Of a DNA stretch of 64,000 nucleotides, positions 11,401-22,089 are shown piece by piece. Origin of the DNA: Bombyx mori. Lineage: Eukaryota; Arthropoda; Insecta; Lepidoptera; Bombycidae. The stretch covers positions 15,268,738 through 15,332,737 of the forward strand of contig NC_085117.1 of assembly GCF_030269925.1 (NCBI RefSeq), in the 5' to 3' direction. Within the stretch, counting starts at the first letter, position 1, and the number at the start of each line of letters is the position of its first letter. Below the pieces are notes generated by a model. That model was not told the origin of the DNA. It saw only the letters and a program-made list of their open reading frames with translations, and ran no database searches. The position numbers and the translations under genes were made by a program.

Positions 11401-12220
11401 GGGATCCGCCGAAAAAACTCTTTTTCTTTTGTCGACTTTCATGATAGATAATTTTAGTTGGAGAGTAAGGATTTGGAGAGGTAGGATGCTAGAGGTGAGA
11501 TCAAGGCAATACCTGAATAAAGCGCAGGGCACAATGAACACTCGATCCGGGGGTGCGCGAGAAGCTGACGCAGGGCATGGAAGGGCCCCCAGTCCACCCT
11601 GCATACGATCGCCGGGATCCACTCCGGTCTCCGACTCCGGCACGACGACCGCATGACAGGATTTTACACCGGTTGGCGGGACAGCTTCCTGGGGCGGAGT
11701 TTAGTTGTGACACCCAGGTTCAGGTCCCCTACTAACCGGCGGGCGGCGGCAGGCACCGTTTCACTGGGTCTCCCTATACCCCCGTCAGCAACCCACGCCC
11801 CGCGGACTTGCGCGCACGTTTGCTCTGCCTGTTCCAAGCATCACCAAGACTCACCCCCAACAAGGAGGAGGAAAGGAAGGAATAGAACTGGCTCTCCAAC
11901 CCACATGCCGGAACACAGCTAGGCTATTTGGCGGCAGACTCTAGTTGGAGGGTGGTCGCCAGCCAGTCGGACTAGGTCCTACCACCGATTGTGTTTTCGG
12001 CTCCCGTTTAGCACCACCCAGGGGTTACTTGTAGGGAATCGCGGGTTAAACCTACGGAAGCGGGAAGCATCAACCCCCAAAATGCTAAAACCAAACAAAC
12101 GTGCCATGCGTTCTAGTTTGACTGGTGGAAAAGCAGGTACCTATACACCACGGCTTCGACGATGTGCAAGATGTAAGGGAACCGCTCATTGCACCGAAAC
12201 GGTAATACTATTTCTACCTT
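8348..12220 (-). mobile_element. Near-complete CR1/Jockey-group LINE
   Basis: An 84-nt T run (8348-8431) is the poly(A) tail. It is followed by a short 3' end, a single long endonuclease-reverse transcriptase ORF and a GC-rich leader to about 12220, where base composition drops back to AT-rich. The 5' boundary is judged by composition only. No second ORF is evident in the leader. Diverged relatives of its 3' part are at 40168-40285 and 40860-41175. The long pure tail and intact frame point to a recent insertion. Clade assignment (CR1 rather than another Jockey-group clade) is tentative. Confidence 0.85.
8482..11442 (-). CDS. LINE endonuclease-reverse transcriptase, intact frame
   Basis: This is the multifunctional protein for target-primed reverse transcription. 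The frame is open from 11643, but the Met at 11442 (MKVDKRKR) is the better start because upstream codons read through GC-rich leader; that gives 986 aa. Numbering from the upstream Met, the APE endonuclease shows TETQ at 117-120, GDFNAHH at 223-229 and SDH at 297-299. The reverse transcriptase shows NYRPIAITSLLSK near 602-614, DIAKAFDRVWH at 674-684, GVPQGSVLSP at 730-739 and YADD at 758-761. A basic C-terminal region follows. All expected catalytic motifs are present without stops or frameshifts, so the copy may still be competent, though activity cannot be judged from sequence. Confidence 0.92.
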   Translation of the reverse strand: MKVDKRKRVFSADPYSTFNVDFSNVRGLHSNLDAVHHHLETAQPALFFLTETQISAPDDTSYLGYPGYALEHTFLRKAGVCVFIREDVCCRRLRGLEQRDLSLLWLRVDYGGCTRVYACLYRSHSSDAGSALFEHVQEGTDRVLEQYPSAEVVVLGDFNAHHQEWLGSRTTDLPGRAAYDFALSYGLSQLVTQPTRVPDIEGHEPSLLDLLLTTHPAGYSVVVDAPLGLSDHCLIRAAIPLSRPSRRTTTGFRRVWRYRSADWDGMREFYASYPWGRLCFSSDDPDVCADRLKDVVLQGMELFIPSSEVPVGGRSKPWYNKASRDAARLKRSAYVAFNVARRCRDPDISEKRQKFNAASRSYKRAIAKAKSEHVARIGERLNSYPSGSRAFWSLAKAAEGNFCRSSLPPLRKSNDSLAHSAKEKADLLVKLFASYSTLDDGGATPPNISRCDSSMPEIRITQRAVRQELRFLDVHKSSGPDCIPAVVLKTCAPELTPALTRLYRLSYNTNRVPSSWKTAHVHPIPKKGDRSDPSNYRPIAITSLLSKVMERIINIQLLKYLEDRQLISDRQYGFRHGRSAGDLLVYLTHKWAEALESKGEALAVSLDIAKAFDRVWHRALLSKLPAYGIPEGLCKWIASFLDGRSITVVVDGCCSDTMTINAGVPQGSVLSPTLFILHINDMLSIDGMHCYADDSTGDARYIGHQSLSRSVVHERRLKLVSEVENSLGRVSKWGELNSVQFNPLKTQVCAFTAKKDPFVMAPEFQGVSLQLSASIGILGVDISSDVQFRSHLEGKAKLASKMLGVLNRAKRYFTPGQRLALYKAQVRPRVEYCSHLWAGAPKYQLLPFDSIQKRAVRMVDSPALADRLEPLGLRRDFGSLCVLYRMVHGECSEELFEMIPSSPFYHRTSRHRSRVHPYYLEPLRSSTVRFQRSFLPRTIRLWNELPSTVFSERYDMSFFKRGLRRVLYGRQRLGSAPGIADVHERR

Positions 12221-12540
12221 AACTTAACGACATGGTCTGCTGAGCCAAGAACCATGTAGTGGTTCTTCTAAAGAGCAAGCAATAAAAGTTAAATGTAGGA
12301 AATATAATAAAATTTACGAACAAAAGCTACTTTACTTCAGCATTTATTTACAAGGCAAATCGCGATCAAAATAAAGTTCTAGCCTTCTTGATCTATGTCT
12401 GATTTAGGTCAAGACCGGCACTCGGTATCATAAGGTCAAGAAATCTGGATACAGGGATCTGGATAGAACTATATACCGAATTTTCGTTCGGTGGAATCTC
12501 AACAATTTTTAACTTATAATGACGTACTTAATTTTTAAAC

Positions 12541-12812
12541 GGCCGTCTGGTGTAGTGGTAAGTGACATGGTCACTACACAAGGGGGTCGCGGGTTCGAAT
12601 CCCGCCAAGAGAAGATATTTGTATGATAAATATAAATGTCTTTCCAGGGCTATGGGAGTATATTAAATATATGTATGTGTATAATAAAAATATTATATTT
12701 ATTTCCGTTATCTGGTACTTGTAACACAAGTTCTTTACGAACTTAGCACGGGACCAGTTAACGTGGCGTGATTGTTAGTAAATATTTATATTTATATTAT
12801 ATTATATTATTT
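12541..12812 (+). repeat. tRNA-derived SINE, second family, copy 1
   Basis: The head reads like a tRNA gene with an internal polymerase III promoter: A box TGGTGTAGTGG near 12549, B box GGTTCGAATCC near 12592. An unrelated body follows, ending in ttgttagtaaatattt and an AT-rich tail. The same unit recurs at 55760. Two copies with the same long non-tRNA body rule out a simple tRNA gene. Confidence 0.8.
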
Positions 12813-13584
12813 ATATTTTTAATTTGAAATTTTCAAACATTTTCATTATAATCCAACTTTTATTAGATTAACTTGGTTTAGTCATTTAAGTGAAGCAATT
12901 TGGTTGTTTTCATCTGTTCTTGCTTCAATTTCAAAACAATTATGTACAAAACTTAGTAATCATTTTAAATTAAGAAACCATTAAACCTGTTTTAAAAAAA
13001 TAAATCAATAAAAATGAAACAAACTTAATATTAATGCGAACTCGAATAATGTAGATAACTAGTATGGAAATTATCAAATAAAACTGTTGGCTAGCAAAGA
13101 CAAGACATTTTGGCCATACTCCAAACGAAATTGCAAACTTAAATACGTCTTGGTTTTCGGGATAACTATGACTAGCTACTTAGTTGTATTTAATTTATAT
13201 TTTGATGCACCTACAATTCTTTACTCTGCACTACCTTTGGTTGACATTAAGTCCGCCAATGTAGATAAATACATGGAGTGTAATAAATAAACTAGAAAAT
13301 GAACTAGTCGATAAAGAAATCACCGTTTGTCATTTAAACACTAAAAACGAAGATTATTCTAAGGTTTACACTTAATTCAAATTACAGTTAAAGAAGGTGA
13401 TATAATGCTAATACCAGAAATAATAATCTTAAGGAATACGAATGTTTAGCTTAAGTACGTTTCTGTTTACGAAAAAGAGGAGTTTTAACATGTGTTCAGC
13501 TGGCAGTATATAATAATAAGGTATATATAATAAGGAATCCGGTGCAGTGATGGATTTTGTCTCCCAATAAATAATAGTTTAAAA
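12813..13584. other. AT-rich intergenic DNA
   Basis: No gene seen. A 67-codon ORF at 13087-13290 has no recognisable motif and ends in AT-rich sequence. Confidence 0.4.
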
Positions 13585-13843
13585 AACCTTTTTTTTATTT
13601 TTTATTGTTTAGATGTGTGGACGAGCTCACAGCCCACCTGGTGTTAAGTGGTTACTGGAGCCCATAGACATATACAACGTAAATGCGCCACACACCTTGA
13701 GATATAGTTCTAAGGTCCAGTATTGTCACAACGGCTGCCCCACCCTTCAAACCGAAACGCATTACTGCTTCACGGCAGAAATAGGCGGGGCGGTGGTACT
13801 TACCCGTGCGGACTCACAAGAGGTCCTACCACCAGTAAACTAT
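13585..13843 (-). repeat. Bm1 SINE, 5'-truncated
   Basis: A T-rich run (the poly(A) tail) leads into the conserved blocks gagctcacagcccacctgg, cttcaaaccgaaacgc and gaggtcctaccaccag. The copy stops before the tRNA-like head. Confidence 0.9.
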
Positions 13844-13989
13844 AAAAATTTAAATTTTCTATAAAAGCGTATTTTTAAAACTATTAAGTACTTTAACATC
13901 TATTCCTGCCTTATCGACTATAGATAAAAATTATATAAATTGGCAAAAATCTTATTTTGCAAACTGAATAATGGAATAATCTTATCAAA

Positions 13990-14130
13990 TTAGTGTATTG
14001 TCATCGGTCCTCGATAAATCTACAAAGTTTGAATGAAATCTGGCCTTTTAAAGTGGGCCAAAATCGCGTCTAAAGGAGTCAGTTACAAACATACAAACAT
14101 ACATACAAGTGAAGCTAATATAAAGCGTGT
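13990..14130 (+). repeat. Possible RTE-type LINE 3' tail
   Basis: The segment with 'gggccaaaatcgcg', a run of 'acatacaa' units and 'gtgaagctaatataaagcg' looks to me like a 3' terminal sequence common in lepidopteran genomes that I associate with RTE-type LINEs. No coding part remains. Confidence 0.4.
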
Positions 14131-14970
14131 AAAAATGCAAATGCATAATGAAATGTTAAAGTCAAATTTGTGTCAAGAAACAAAAACTTATACATCCAAA
14201 TGTAGTAGTACGGAGTGCACAAAAGTTGTACGTGCGAGTGTCGTTGCAAAGAATTTAGTAGAAGTCTGGTTTCTCGTTGTAAATTGGGTCGTTTACTACA
14301 AAACTTACGTTCTTATCTTAAGATTTGAAAACTTGGAGCAGGACCAGGAAAAAGTTTTTATTTTATTGAATTAAAATTTGTTGTAACATTTTCTGTACTG
14401 TAACTGTCCAAATTATAGCATTATTCGAGTGTTTTGTTGCTTATTTCATAGAAACATAAAATATGTATAAGATAAGTCAGAAACGAGCTGAATCATTACC
14501 AAATTGCCTAGCTTTTACAAATGGGTCTGATCCGCCAATATTTTCTATGTTCATTTTTTCGGTTGTGACCTTTACAGTTCAATCAAAAAAATTACTGGCA
14601 CAAAATACTACGGGTGTTCGTGATTTCGTGTGATTGATTGTGTACAATGTGTTGATGTACGTATATTTCGATACCAACAACAAAATTGATCAGTATGACA
14701 AGTTAAGAAATCACATAAGGAGGTAATTTTTTTTTTTATAAATCTGCTAAGCTCTGTTAATCTTCGTGATCTCTGAACGCAACCATTAACGGAGCACAGT
14801 TTCTTTTCGATCGTATAATGGATTCGGATTTCGAATAAAGGACCTGCAATCGCGTAGAACACAAAAAAACCAATCCTTTAGAGTTTAATATTTATTATAT
14901 ACAATTGACAGCTTTGAAGAACGGACATACTCCTCATTGTCGCTATGTGAGTATCGGTCATATCATATAA
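14131..14970. other. AT-rich intergenic DNA
   Basis: No supported gene. The 113-codon ORF at 14033-14374 begins in the repeat tail above and shows no domain. Confidence 0.4.
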
Positions 14971-15216
14971 CTAGCTGTACCCCTCCCCTTCCTTGGGAAT
15001 TTAAAAATAACATTATTATTTCTCACCCCCACAAAGATTCTCATTAACGCGCCCGCAACTGGTGTAGGGAGTGTAACACACATATAAATATTAGCCTATC
15101 CATTAAGTACATGTATTTTCTACATGGATACCAAGTTTGAAGTCAATCGGATGCATGGTTCAGTAGTTATATCGGAACATCCGTAAAAACTACTGTAGAT
15201 TTATATATTAGTATAA
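14971..15216 (-). mobile_element. Small Helitron, minus orientation
   Basis: Read on the minus strand, the element ends in GGGGTACAGCTAG followed by T, the CTAG/T end typical of Helitrons. It starts near 15216 with tttatactaatatataaatc, one base off the usual TC start. It is about 246 bp with no coding capacity. Confidence 0.65.
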
Positions 15217-15839
15217 ATTACATATATATGCATACTATATTTTTTTACCGTCTCTGCAATCCAGGGCTGTGCAATTTTCTGACGTTGAGGAAAGTATTAT
15301 TTTATATTTTTGAGGATAGCACAATAGGCAGTCGTGATCTAGGTGTACTTGTTCATGTCCCAGTGTGACACTTATAGTACAGGCATGAGAAAATCTAGGC
15401 TATATGCGTTGGATGAGGACAAACCTTTTTTAACAGTGCCTTCATTCAAGAATACATGAAGAAAGGAAACGATCATAAACCACGAGTGGTTTCCTAAAAC
15501 AGTGAATCATTTTTTAAGCTTTACATTACCAAATTGCATGTGGATAACCAAACCTGTGAGCCCTAGTCCGGTAGAAGTAGAAAACCATAAGGGAACCAAA
15601 TAAGCATAACCAAGTACCGTTAAAATTAAATTTTTAAAATGTATTTATTATTTTTCATTACTATCAGTTGATGGTCTGAATGGCAAACCGCGTGAGTTTG
15701 AAATTGCTTTCTATAGAGTGGCAGTGCCGAACTTTCTTTCTTTAGTGATTTTATGTATTGATTCAAAACTTAAAAAAAAACACATTGCAAATAAGACTTG
15801 TTGTAAACGTCACTTATATATTTTTAAAATTTGATGTAA

Positions 15840-15841
<2 letters not shown>
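15217..15841. other. AT-rich intergenic DNA
   Basis: I see no gene or nameable repeat here. Confidence 0.4.
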
Positions 15842-15872
<31 letters not shown>

Positions 15873-16301
15873 TGCTTAGATGTGTGGACGAGCTCACAGC
15901 CCACCTGGTGTTAAGTGGTTACTGGAGCCCATAGACATCTACAACGTAAATGCGCCACACACCTTGAGATATAGTTCTAAGGTCTCAGTATAGTCACAAC
16001 GGCTGCCCCACCCTTCAAACCGAAACGCATTACTGCTTCACGGCAGAAATAGGCGGGGCGGTGGTACCTACCCGTGCGGACTCACAAGAGGTCCTACCAC
16101 CAGTAATTACGCAAATTATAATTTTGCGGGTTTGATTTTTATTGCACGATGTTATTCCTTCACCGTGGAAGTCAATCGTGAACATTTGTTGAGTACGTAT
16201 TTCATTAGAAAAATTGGTACCCGCCAGCGAGATTCGAACACCGGTGCATCGTTCGATGCGAATGCACCGGACGTCTTATCATTTAGGCCACGACGACTTT
16301 T
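15842..16301 (-). repeat. Bm1 SINE, nearly full length
   Basis: A poly(T) run of about 29 nt at 15842 leads into the full body and the tRNA-like head (B-box-like gattcgaacacc on the plus strand near 16230; head end taggccacgacg near 16290). This copy served as my reference for the SINE. Confidence 0.95.
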
Positions 16302-16548
16302 AACTTTACTTAACTATTACACTTACTTACTGTTCAATGTCTTTGTTGTGACATATACAATAATACGTCTTCACCGGATGGTACAGGTGTTACCAGTTCA
16401 TAAAGTTTGTATTACTGTATCATTTTCATTCCGTACAAGCTAAAGTTCTATGGCGGTTTGAAGAAAAAATAAGGATGCCTTAATGCGGATATTTATCAAT
16501 AAGTTTTATTCAACATATTTAAACGTACGTACGTGTATATGGGCGCAA

Positions 16549-17175
16549 ACGCCACTGTTGGCAATAATTAACATAATAATATATAGTTTAGTTTATTATA
16601 TGTTAATATTTATTAATTATTAGCAACAAAACTGTTATTCTACCATATTTAATAATTAGCAGACACTGTTTTGATGTGAAAATGTTCAGAATATGTTTAA
16701 TGTTTATGTTATTGTTTAAAAACACAAATTACTGTATAAATGATTAAATATGAATAAAGTATAAATATTAATAATAATTTATATTATAATTAACAGTACT
16801 AATAATTTAATTAAGTATTGTAATTGTTATGCAATGATGTTGTTGGCGCCATCTATTATCAGGCTGGATAATAATAATGTTAGTTAATATTACTTAAAAG
16901 TAATTCATGTAAAATAAATTAAATGTGAGTCATGTAAAATCACTAAAATATGTATTTTGAATATTAAGCTATGTTTTGTGAATTTATTCGCAGTAATTAC
17001 ATTTGTTTGTATAAAAGAAGTTGTAGTTGCTATAACCAACACAAAATGGCCAATTGTGTAAAAACCACTGAATAACTCAGGCGTGGCTTTTTGTTGTAAA
17101 CAAGTAATGTTAAAGTTTTATAGAATTGTATTGTATTTTCATTGTAAAAGAACTTATGTGTGTAAATCCTGGCTT
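16549..17175 (+). repeat. Dispersed 620-bp repeat, copy 1
   Basis: It aligns over its whole length with 44065-44222 joined to 48038-48516. It contains ttggcgccatctatta, a TATA-box-like gtataaaag near 17010 and an AT-rich body, so it could be a solo LTR or a polymerase II promoter-bearing repeat. Its ends do not read TG..CA, so I leave it unclassified. It is the unoccupied version of the site into which the LTR element at 44223 inserted. Confidence 0.75.
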
Positions 17176-17517
17176 AACGCTGACATGTACGTACGCGGCG
17201 TGTCACTTATCTTGGACCCGACAATGTGCGGGCTATGCTGCTGAGGCGTCGGCTAAAACGAAACATGCCAAGTATGATGCTCTGAAATCTACATACCTAC
17301 CTGTTTGTTCCAGTGGCAGCGGAAACGACAGGTGTGTGGAGTTCAGAGGCCAAAAAGTTTATTACCGCAATTGGCCACCGCCTCAGAGGGCAAGGCCACA
17401 ATCCTCGGTCTGGGTCGTACCTGGTTCAGAGATTATCCATTGCCATACAGCGTGGCAATGCTGCTAGCGTAATGGGTACTTTCGGGCCGGGTGCGATCCA
17501 GAGTGGCTTGTTTGACT
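17176..17517 (+). pseudogene. Relic of a retroelement ORF C-terminus
   Basis: Two overlapping plus-strand frames together give an AGYAAEA..KHAKYDAL segment followed by VPVAAETTGVWSSEAKKF and SYLVQRLSIAIQRGNAASV. I recognise this pattern as a tail domain found after reverse transcriptases in many animal retroelements. A frameshift near 17300 separates the halves and the polymerase itself is absent. The 113- and 68-codon ORFs here are pieces of this relic. Element type is inferred. Confidence 0.55.
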
Positions 17518-18197
17518 AGCCGATGCTTACGCGCCCATTGCTGTTAGCGTGGACCTATATGTTACTTATGACGACGCTTGTAGCTGAAAGTAAGTCTTAT
17601 ACTTTTTGACGAAGCATGTTGCTGATAACTCTATTTCTGTAATCTGACGAAGCTGTTGCGGATAATAACATGTACTTTTAGGTTATTTCGGAATATTATG
17701 TTTTTTTTAATAATAAATAAAAATTATACGAACATATTTAAACGTTTTCAAAGACAGACTTCCGCCAAGCCGCTGCCTACCGCTGACAATTATTCTCAAT
17801 CCACGTTTAATCCGGTGACAGCTGGTGCGATGTTAAAAGAGATGACAAGATCGTTTCGAAGAATTCCTTAAACGCTTCTTAATTTCGTACAACTGCTAAT
17901 TTTATATTTCTACTTAATTGTATTGTAGCTGTTATTATCCAAGAAACTGGATTCCTAGTATTATTTTTTCGGAATGTTTCAACAGATCCTGAATTATTTT
18001 CTATATATTTTCAATTTTATAAATGCTAAAATGCAATATGCAGTTTAACGTTCGCGAAATGATGACAAATTATACGTTTTCCCCTTTCGAAAACTCAGAT
18101 TAGAGAAACATTTAAATAATTAAAGTTTCACTTTAATAAAATATAATATGATGCGTACAAGTCTATACGTGATATATCTAACTAACGTCTAACTATA
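17518..18197. other. AT-rich intergenic DNA
   Basis: No gene seen. An 18-bp match (gccaagccgctgcctacc) to the 3' end of the LINE at 8348 occurs near 17765, too short to call. Confidence 0.4.
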
Positions 18198-18330
18198 CGT
18201 GAGACCTTAGAACTTATATTTCAAGGTGGGTGGCGCATTTACGTTGTGGATGTCTATGGGCTCCAGTAACCACTTCACACTAGGTGGGCTGTGAGCTCGT
18301 CCACACATCTAAGCAGCAAGAAAAAAAAAG
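18198..18330 (+). repeat. Bm1 SINE 3' fragment
   Basis: Only the last 130 bp are present: gagaccttagaacttat, ggtgggtggcgcatttacg, gtgagctcgtccac and an A-rich tail. Confidence 0.88.
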
Positions 18331-18721
18331 TCTAGCGCTAATTTGTTCTTGTTGTTTAATGCTCGTGCAAAAATGACAAATAATACATTTTCTGATTTTG
18401 CAAACACAGAATAGAATAGTCGTAAGTAATACCGTTCGTCGACGTGGTTTGACAATGTACTGTGCGTCCTATTCAGCGTTATATTGCTCTGATATTGTGA
18501 ACAACAAACAGTCTGGCTTTCACTCACGTGGAAAACGCAGCGGTTGCAATTTTACTTGGCATCGCCCCGATATTAAACTAGAGATGGGAATGAAAAATAC
18601 TATTGCAGTTTTGCAGCGGAGCAAAAACATTTAATTTTGTGTTAATTTTAGATTAAGGTAACTTGCGCGAAGACATAGTTTTATTGATAACTTTGATTTT
18701 GATTAAGCTTTAACAAAACAT

Positions 18722-19005
18722 CCGGAACATCCGAAAAAAGCTCTCTTCCATCTGCCGGGAACGTGTTATGAGCTTCTTCGGACACATCATGCGGTCTCCC
18801 AGACATGAATTAGAGAAGCTCATAATTACGGGTCGAATAGAAGGCAAGCGCGCCGTGGGCAGAACACCAGCCAGATGGTCAGATCTAGCAAGAGAAGCAC
18901 TCGGTGGTAGTCTGTACCATGCAGTCCATGCCACCCATGATCGGGCGCATTGGAAGTACATCGCATGTGGTCGCGATCCTCAGTAGTGAGGGAACGATAT
19001 AGAAG
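18722..19005 (+). mobile_element. 5'-truncated LINE 3' end with 13-bp target duplication
   Basis: A plus-strand frame from about 18740 to 18986 encodes a segment like the post-RT tail of RTE/R1-group LINE polyproteins: SFFGHIMRSPRHELEKLI, then GRIEGKRAVGRTPARW and a stop. The insert is flanked by tttaacaaaacat at 18709-18721 and 19006-19018. There is no poly(A) tail; the element ends in a unique sequence. Confidence 0.8.
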
Positions 19006-19018
19006 TTTAACAAAACAT

Positions 19019-19640
19019 ACAATGAGTTAAATCTGTAATGTTTTAAAGTAATTTAATTGTGTGTTTGATAATAAAAGCAAAATTATTGAGTGTCTAAGGA
19101 CATTATACATTCTCTTCCAATCTTTAACTTATACCTTTTTGAGACGGCTCAGTTTTATTTATTTTATTTTATTTAATATAATATTTTGTACACACAGCTG
19201 TTACAAGAAACACGACAATAAGGATACAGAGTACAAGGGCACTTTTATTCTATTTTAATGATATCATCAAAGTTTTAATAACAAAAGTGACACAGGAAAG
19301 ACGTGTTTTTATATCACCTGTCCTATCTATTATACTGAAAATGGTGAATAAAATATAATCTAATGCTATAAAACAGAATCTATGCAAAGTATTGATCATT
19401 TTTAACTCTGGAGCTAGTTTTAGTGGTATAGTATTATTATATTTGTAACGTGAACCTTCGCGATCGAGTCATTGTACTGTCGCCACGTACGACATCAAAT
19501 CAACTGGGAGTAAAATTTACCCTCTTGTTAGAGGACAAGAGCCTTTGACGAACGTTGGGCTTCTAGTTGTTGTGGTCTCTTTGTGAGCGATAACAGACTC
19601 AGACTGCTATACGCTTTATGCCTTTTTTATTTGCTACGAT
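19019..19640. other. AT-rich intergenic DNA
   Basis: No gene or known repeat recognised. Confidence 0.4.
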
Positions 19641-20078
19641 GGTATCTAAGGTTTCAATGGTTAATAGAGCCTATAGATACCAGAACGATAATGTTGCCAC
19701 CAACCTTGAGTGACGACGTTGAAAATAAAGTGTTTTGTGTATCGCACCTTTAAACTGAAAAGCGTGATTGCTTCGTAGAGAATATAGACAAGGGCGGATC
19801 CAGCTTTGGCGCCAGGAGGGGGTCACATAGTCAAATTTAGATGCGTTCGTTCCCAAACGTTTGCCATTATACAAAGTTATATTATATTAAATTAATTAAA
19901 TATTGAAGGTATGTAGTTACATAAAATCTGTATGGTGACAAAATATATAAATAAAATCATTATATTCAATTAGTGGTCCACCTAAGTCCTGGAACCAGCT
20001 CAGGGGGTGGTCATGATCCCCATGACCCCCCCCCCCCTGGATCCGCCATTGAATATAGGCAGGGTGTTGATAATGTCC
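19641..20078 (-). repeat. Very old Bm1 SINE relic, interrupted
   Basis: Scattered but collinear matches: ggttaatagagcctatagat, gccaccaaccttgag and ttaaactgaaaagcgtgatt. The match resumes after the hAT-like insertion as aatataggcagggtg. This is the most decayed copy in the window, so it predates the insert. Confidence 0.6.
19789..20051. mobile_element. hAT-like MITE
   Basis: The terminal inverted repeats are CAAGGGCGGATCCAG and, on the other strand, CAATGGCGGATCCAG. They are flanked by 8-bp copies aatataga (19781-19788) and aatatagg (20052-20059), differing only at the last base. An 8-bp target duplication with CA-starting ends fits the hAT superfamily. The 263-bp interior is AT-rich and non-coding, with a C13 run near 20026-20038. 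Confidence 0.78.
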
Positions 20079-20205
20079 TTTTCTCCTCTATCTATTCGCT
20101 GATAGCCTAATGGGCTATACCGCAGAAGAGAAAAGGGGTCCGATTTCCTCTTTTAATTTAACACTATTCTCATTTTAAGTTAGTTTAGGCTATTTATTTA
20201 ATACG

Positions 20206-20326
20206 CGATTTTGCATGATCCTACTTCTTCGAAGTAATAATACTGTAAGAAGTATATCATTTTTAATAAGCGATATTTCACGATCCTACTTCTTCGCAGT
20301 AATTAATCCTGTCAGAAGTATATCAG
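20206..20326 (+). repeat. 65-bp direct repeat, two units
   Basis: Units start at 20206 and 20271. Each carries cgat..gatcctacttcttcg, agtaat and agaagtatatca. Differences are few. No larger array is present. Confidence 0.7.
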
Positions 20327-22085
20327 TAACGTTCAGTTGGAAAACTACTTGAGGTGTGGATTCTGGGATTTGGCTCCCTTGAAAATCGCAAACGAAACTT
20401 ATTTTTCTTTAAGCAAAGCATTACTGGCTGAAACTGATAAACGTTGTGCTGAAAAAAATTCACATTTACAATTTAAGAAAAAAATAGTACATACCCGTTT
20501 TATTATTTCCGAGAAATATGAAAATCCAAATTCAGCTTGTAAACGTCCAACGTTGTCGGCCATCCCAAATTGAAGTTAATGAGATGAACAGATTACGGTA
20601 TCAGCCGTATGATGGTGTCCCAAGGTCCGTGGCGAATATTCGCTTCAATGCTTCTGGAAATACCCGCATTTACCAAACTATTTAGATAACTGCGTTAATT
20701 CAGGGTACGTGTTTGCGTTCTGAATCTATCTGCACGAGTAAAGCTTCTAATTTGAGCGTTCCTTTAGGTGAGTATTACCCTGAATCAGGTAAGGCTAGAG
20801 TGATAAATATTTTCAGATTTTCATAGTACTCGTTTTGACTAGCGAAGTAGATTCTGAAATTACTTACGATGTTGTTAATATTTTATTAAAAAAGTCAGGT
20901 TTTCTTCGCTTCATGTATTAATTCACAATGATGTGTATGTACCTACATAGTGCACAATTCCACAATTTACATTATTCTTATTAAGCAATTAGCAATGCGT
21001 TTTGAAGGTATTTCTGCAGATAGATATGAATACCTAACAATTTTTTTTACTTGAAACTGATTTCTTTTAAGTTAACGTATTTTCTGTAAAAAATATTCCA
21101 TTTGTTTGAATACCTATTGTGAGAAGTTTTATTTACATAAAATCAAAATAAAGGAACAAAAACATTCTTCTAACAAAATATAATTAGTTATATCTCCAAC
21201 TTTCTGTGCTTATAGAGAAACTCTTGTGCTTGTAACTAATCTGAAACCATTCTTGAACCAGACCACTAAGCGGAAATGCGAGCAATGACTACAAGTTTGT
21301 TACATTAAATAGCCCTGTTGATAATTTAAAACAATATACATATTTCCGGCATAGAACAATTAGATTCATAGTCAATATTGAGGACATTTAATGCTTCTGC
21401 ACCACGAGACTTTAAATTGAACGTTTCCCCTGCTATCAGCTCAGGCGTGAAAAAGCCAATCACGTTATACGGTCTTTTGGCGTCGAATTCAGTTGGATGC
21501 CGAAATAGTCGAAAGTGATCGATAAACTCGTTTGCTTTAGTAATTGCATTTAATTCGATTTAGAATTGCGTTTTTTGTTTTCGTGAAAAAAGGTACACCA
21601 TTTTTTCGTCAAAGAACGTATTTTTCCGGTAATAAATTTAAATTAAAGTCGAAACGGGAATTGAAAAGAAGCAAGTTTTAAATCAGCTCAAACCACAGCT
21701 ACAGCATCTAATACAGCATGAACTACTTGATATGCCAATTTGTATAGGCACTAAAATAGCATCGCAATTTTGCAATGTACTTACTTCAAAGCCGCTCTTT
21801 TAAAAAATAATTCTTTGAGTCATTTATTCCGTTAGAGAGTATAAGTCGATTGTGAAATTTATAATGTGAATTTTTTATGAGATCTAATGCGTTTCGAGTA
21901 CTTTACGGAGATCAGCTTTTGAAGGTAGGATAATCGTGAGTGTCCACGATTAAGTCCTTTTATCGGTATTAGTATAAGTAATTTGGAAAGATCGCTGAGA
22001 AAAAATCGTTTCCAACAAAAAACTCAAGTGTAGTGCTAAGATTCTAAAGATGCTATAAAACTAAGCCGCGCTGGTAAAAATATAC
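20327..22085. other. Intergenic DNA with a possible unidentified coding relic
   Basis: Plus-strand frames at 20337-20573 and roughly 20555-20825 give compositionally protein-like stretches (for example RPSQIEVNEMNRLRYQPYDG and VPLGEYYPESGKARVI). They are separated by a frame change and a stop. I do not recognise a family. They may be parts of a decayed gene or element. The rest, 20830-22085, is AT-rich and featureless to me. Confidence 0.3.
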
Positions 22086-22089
22086 TATT

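Noticed and set aside
12541..12612. Possible functional tRNA gene
   Set aside because: A and B boxes are present, but the same tRNA-like head is followed by the same long body at 55760, so both are SINEs.
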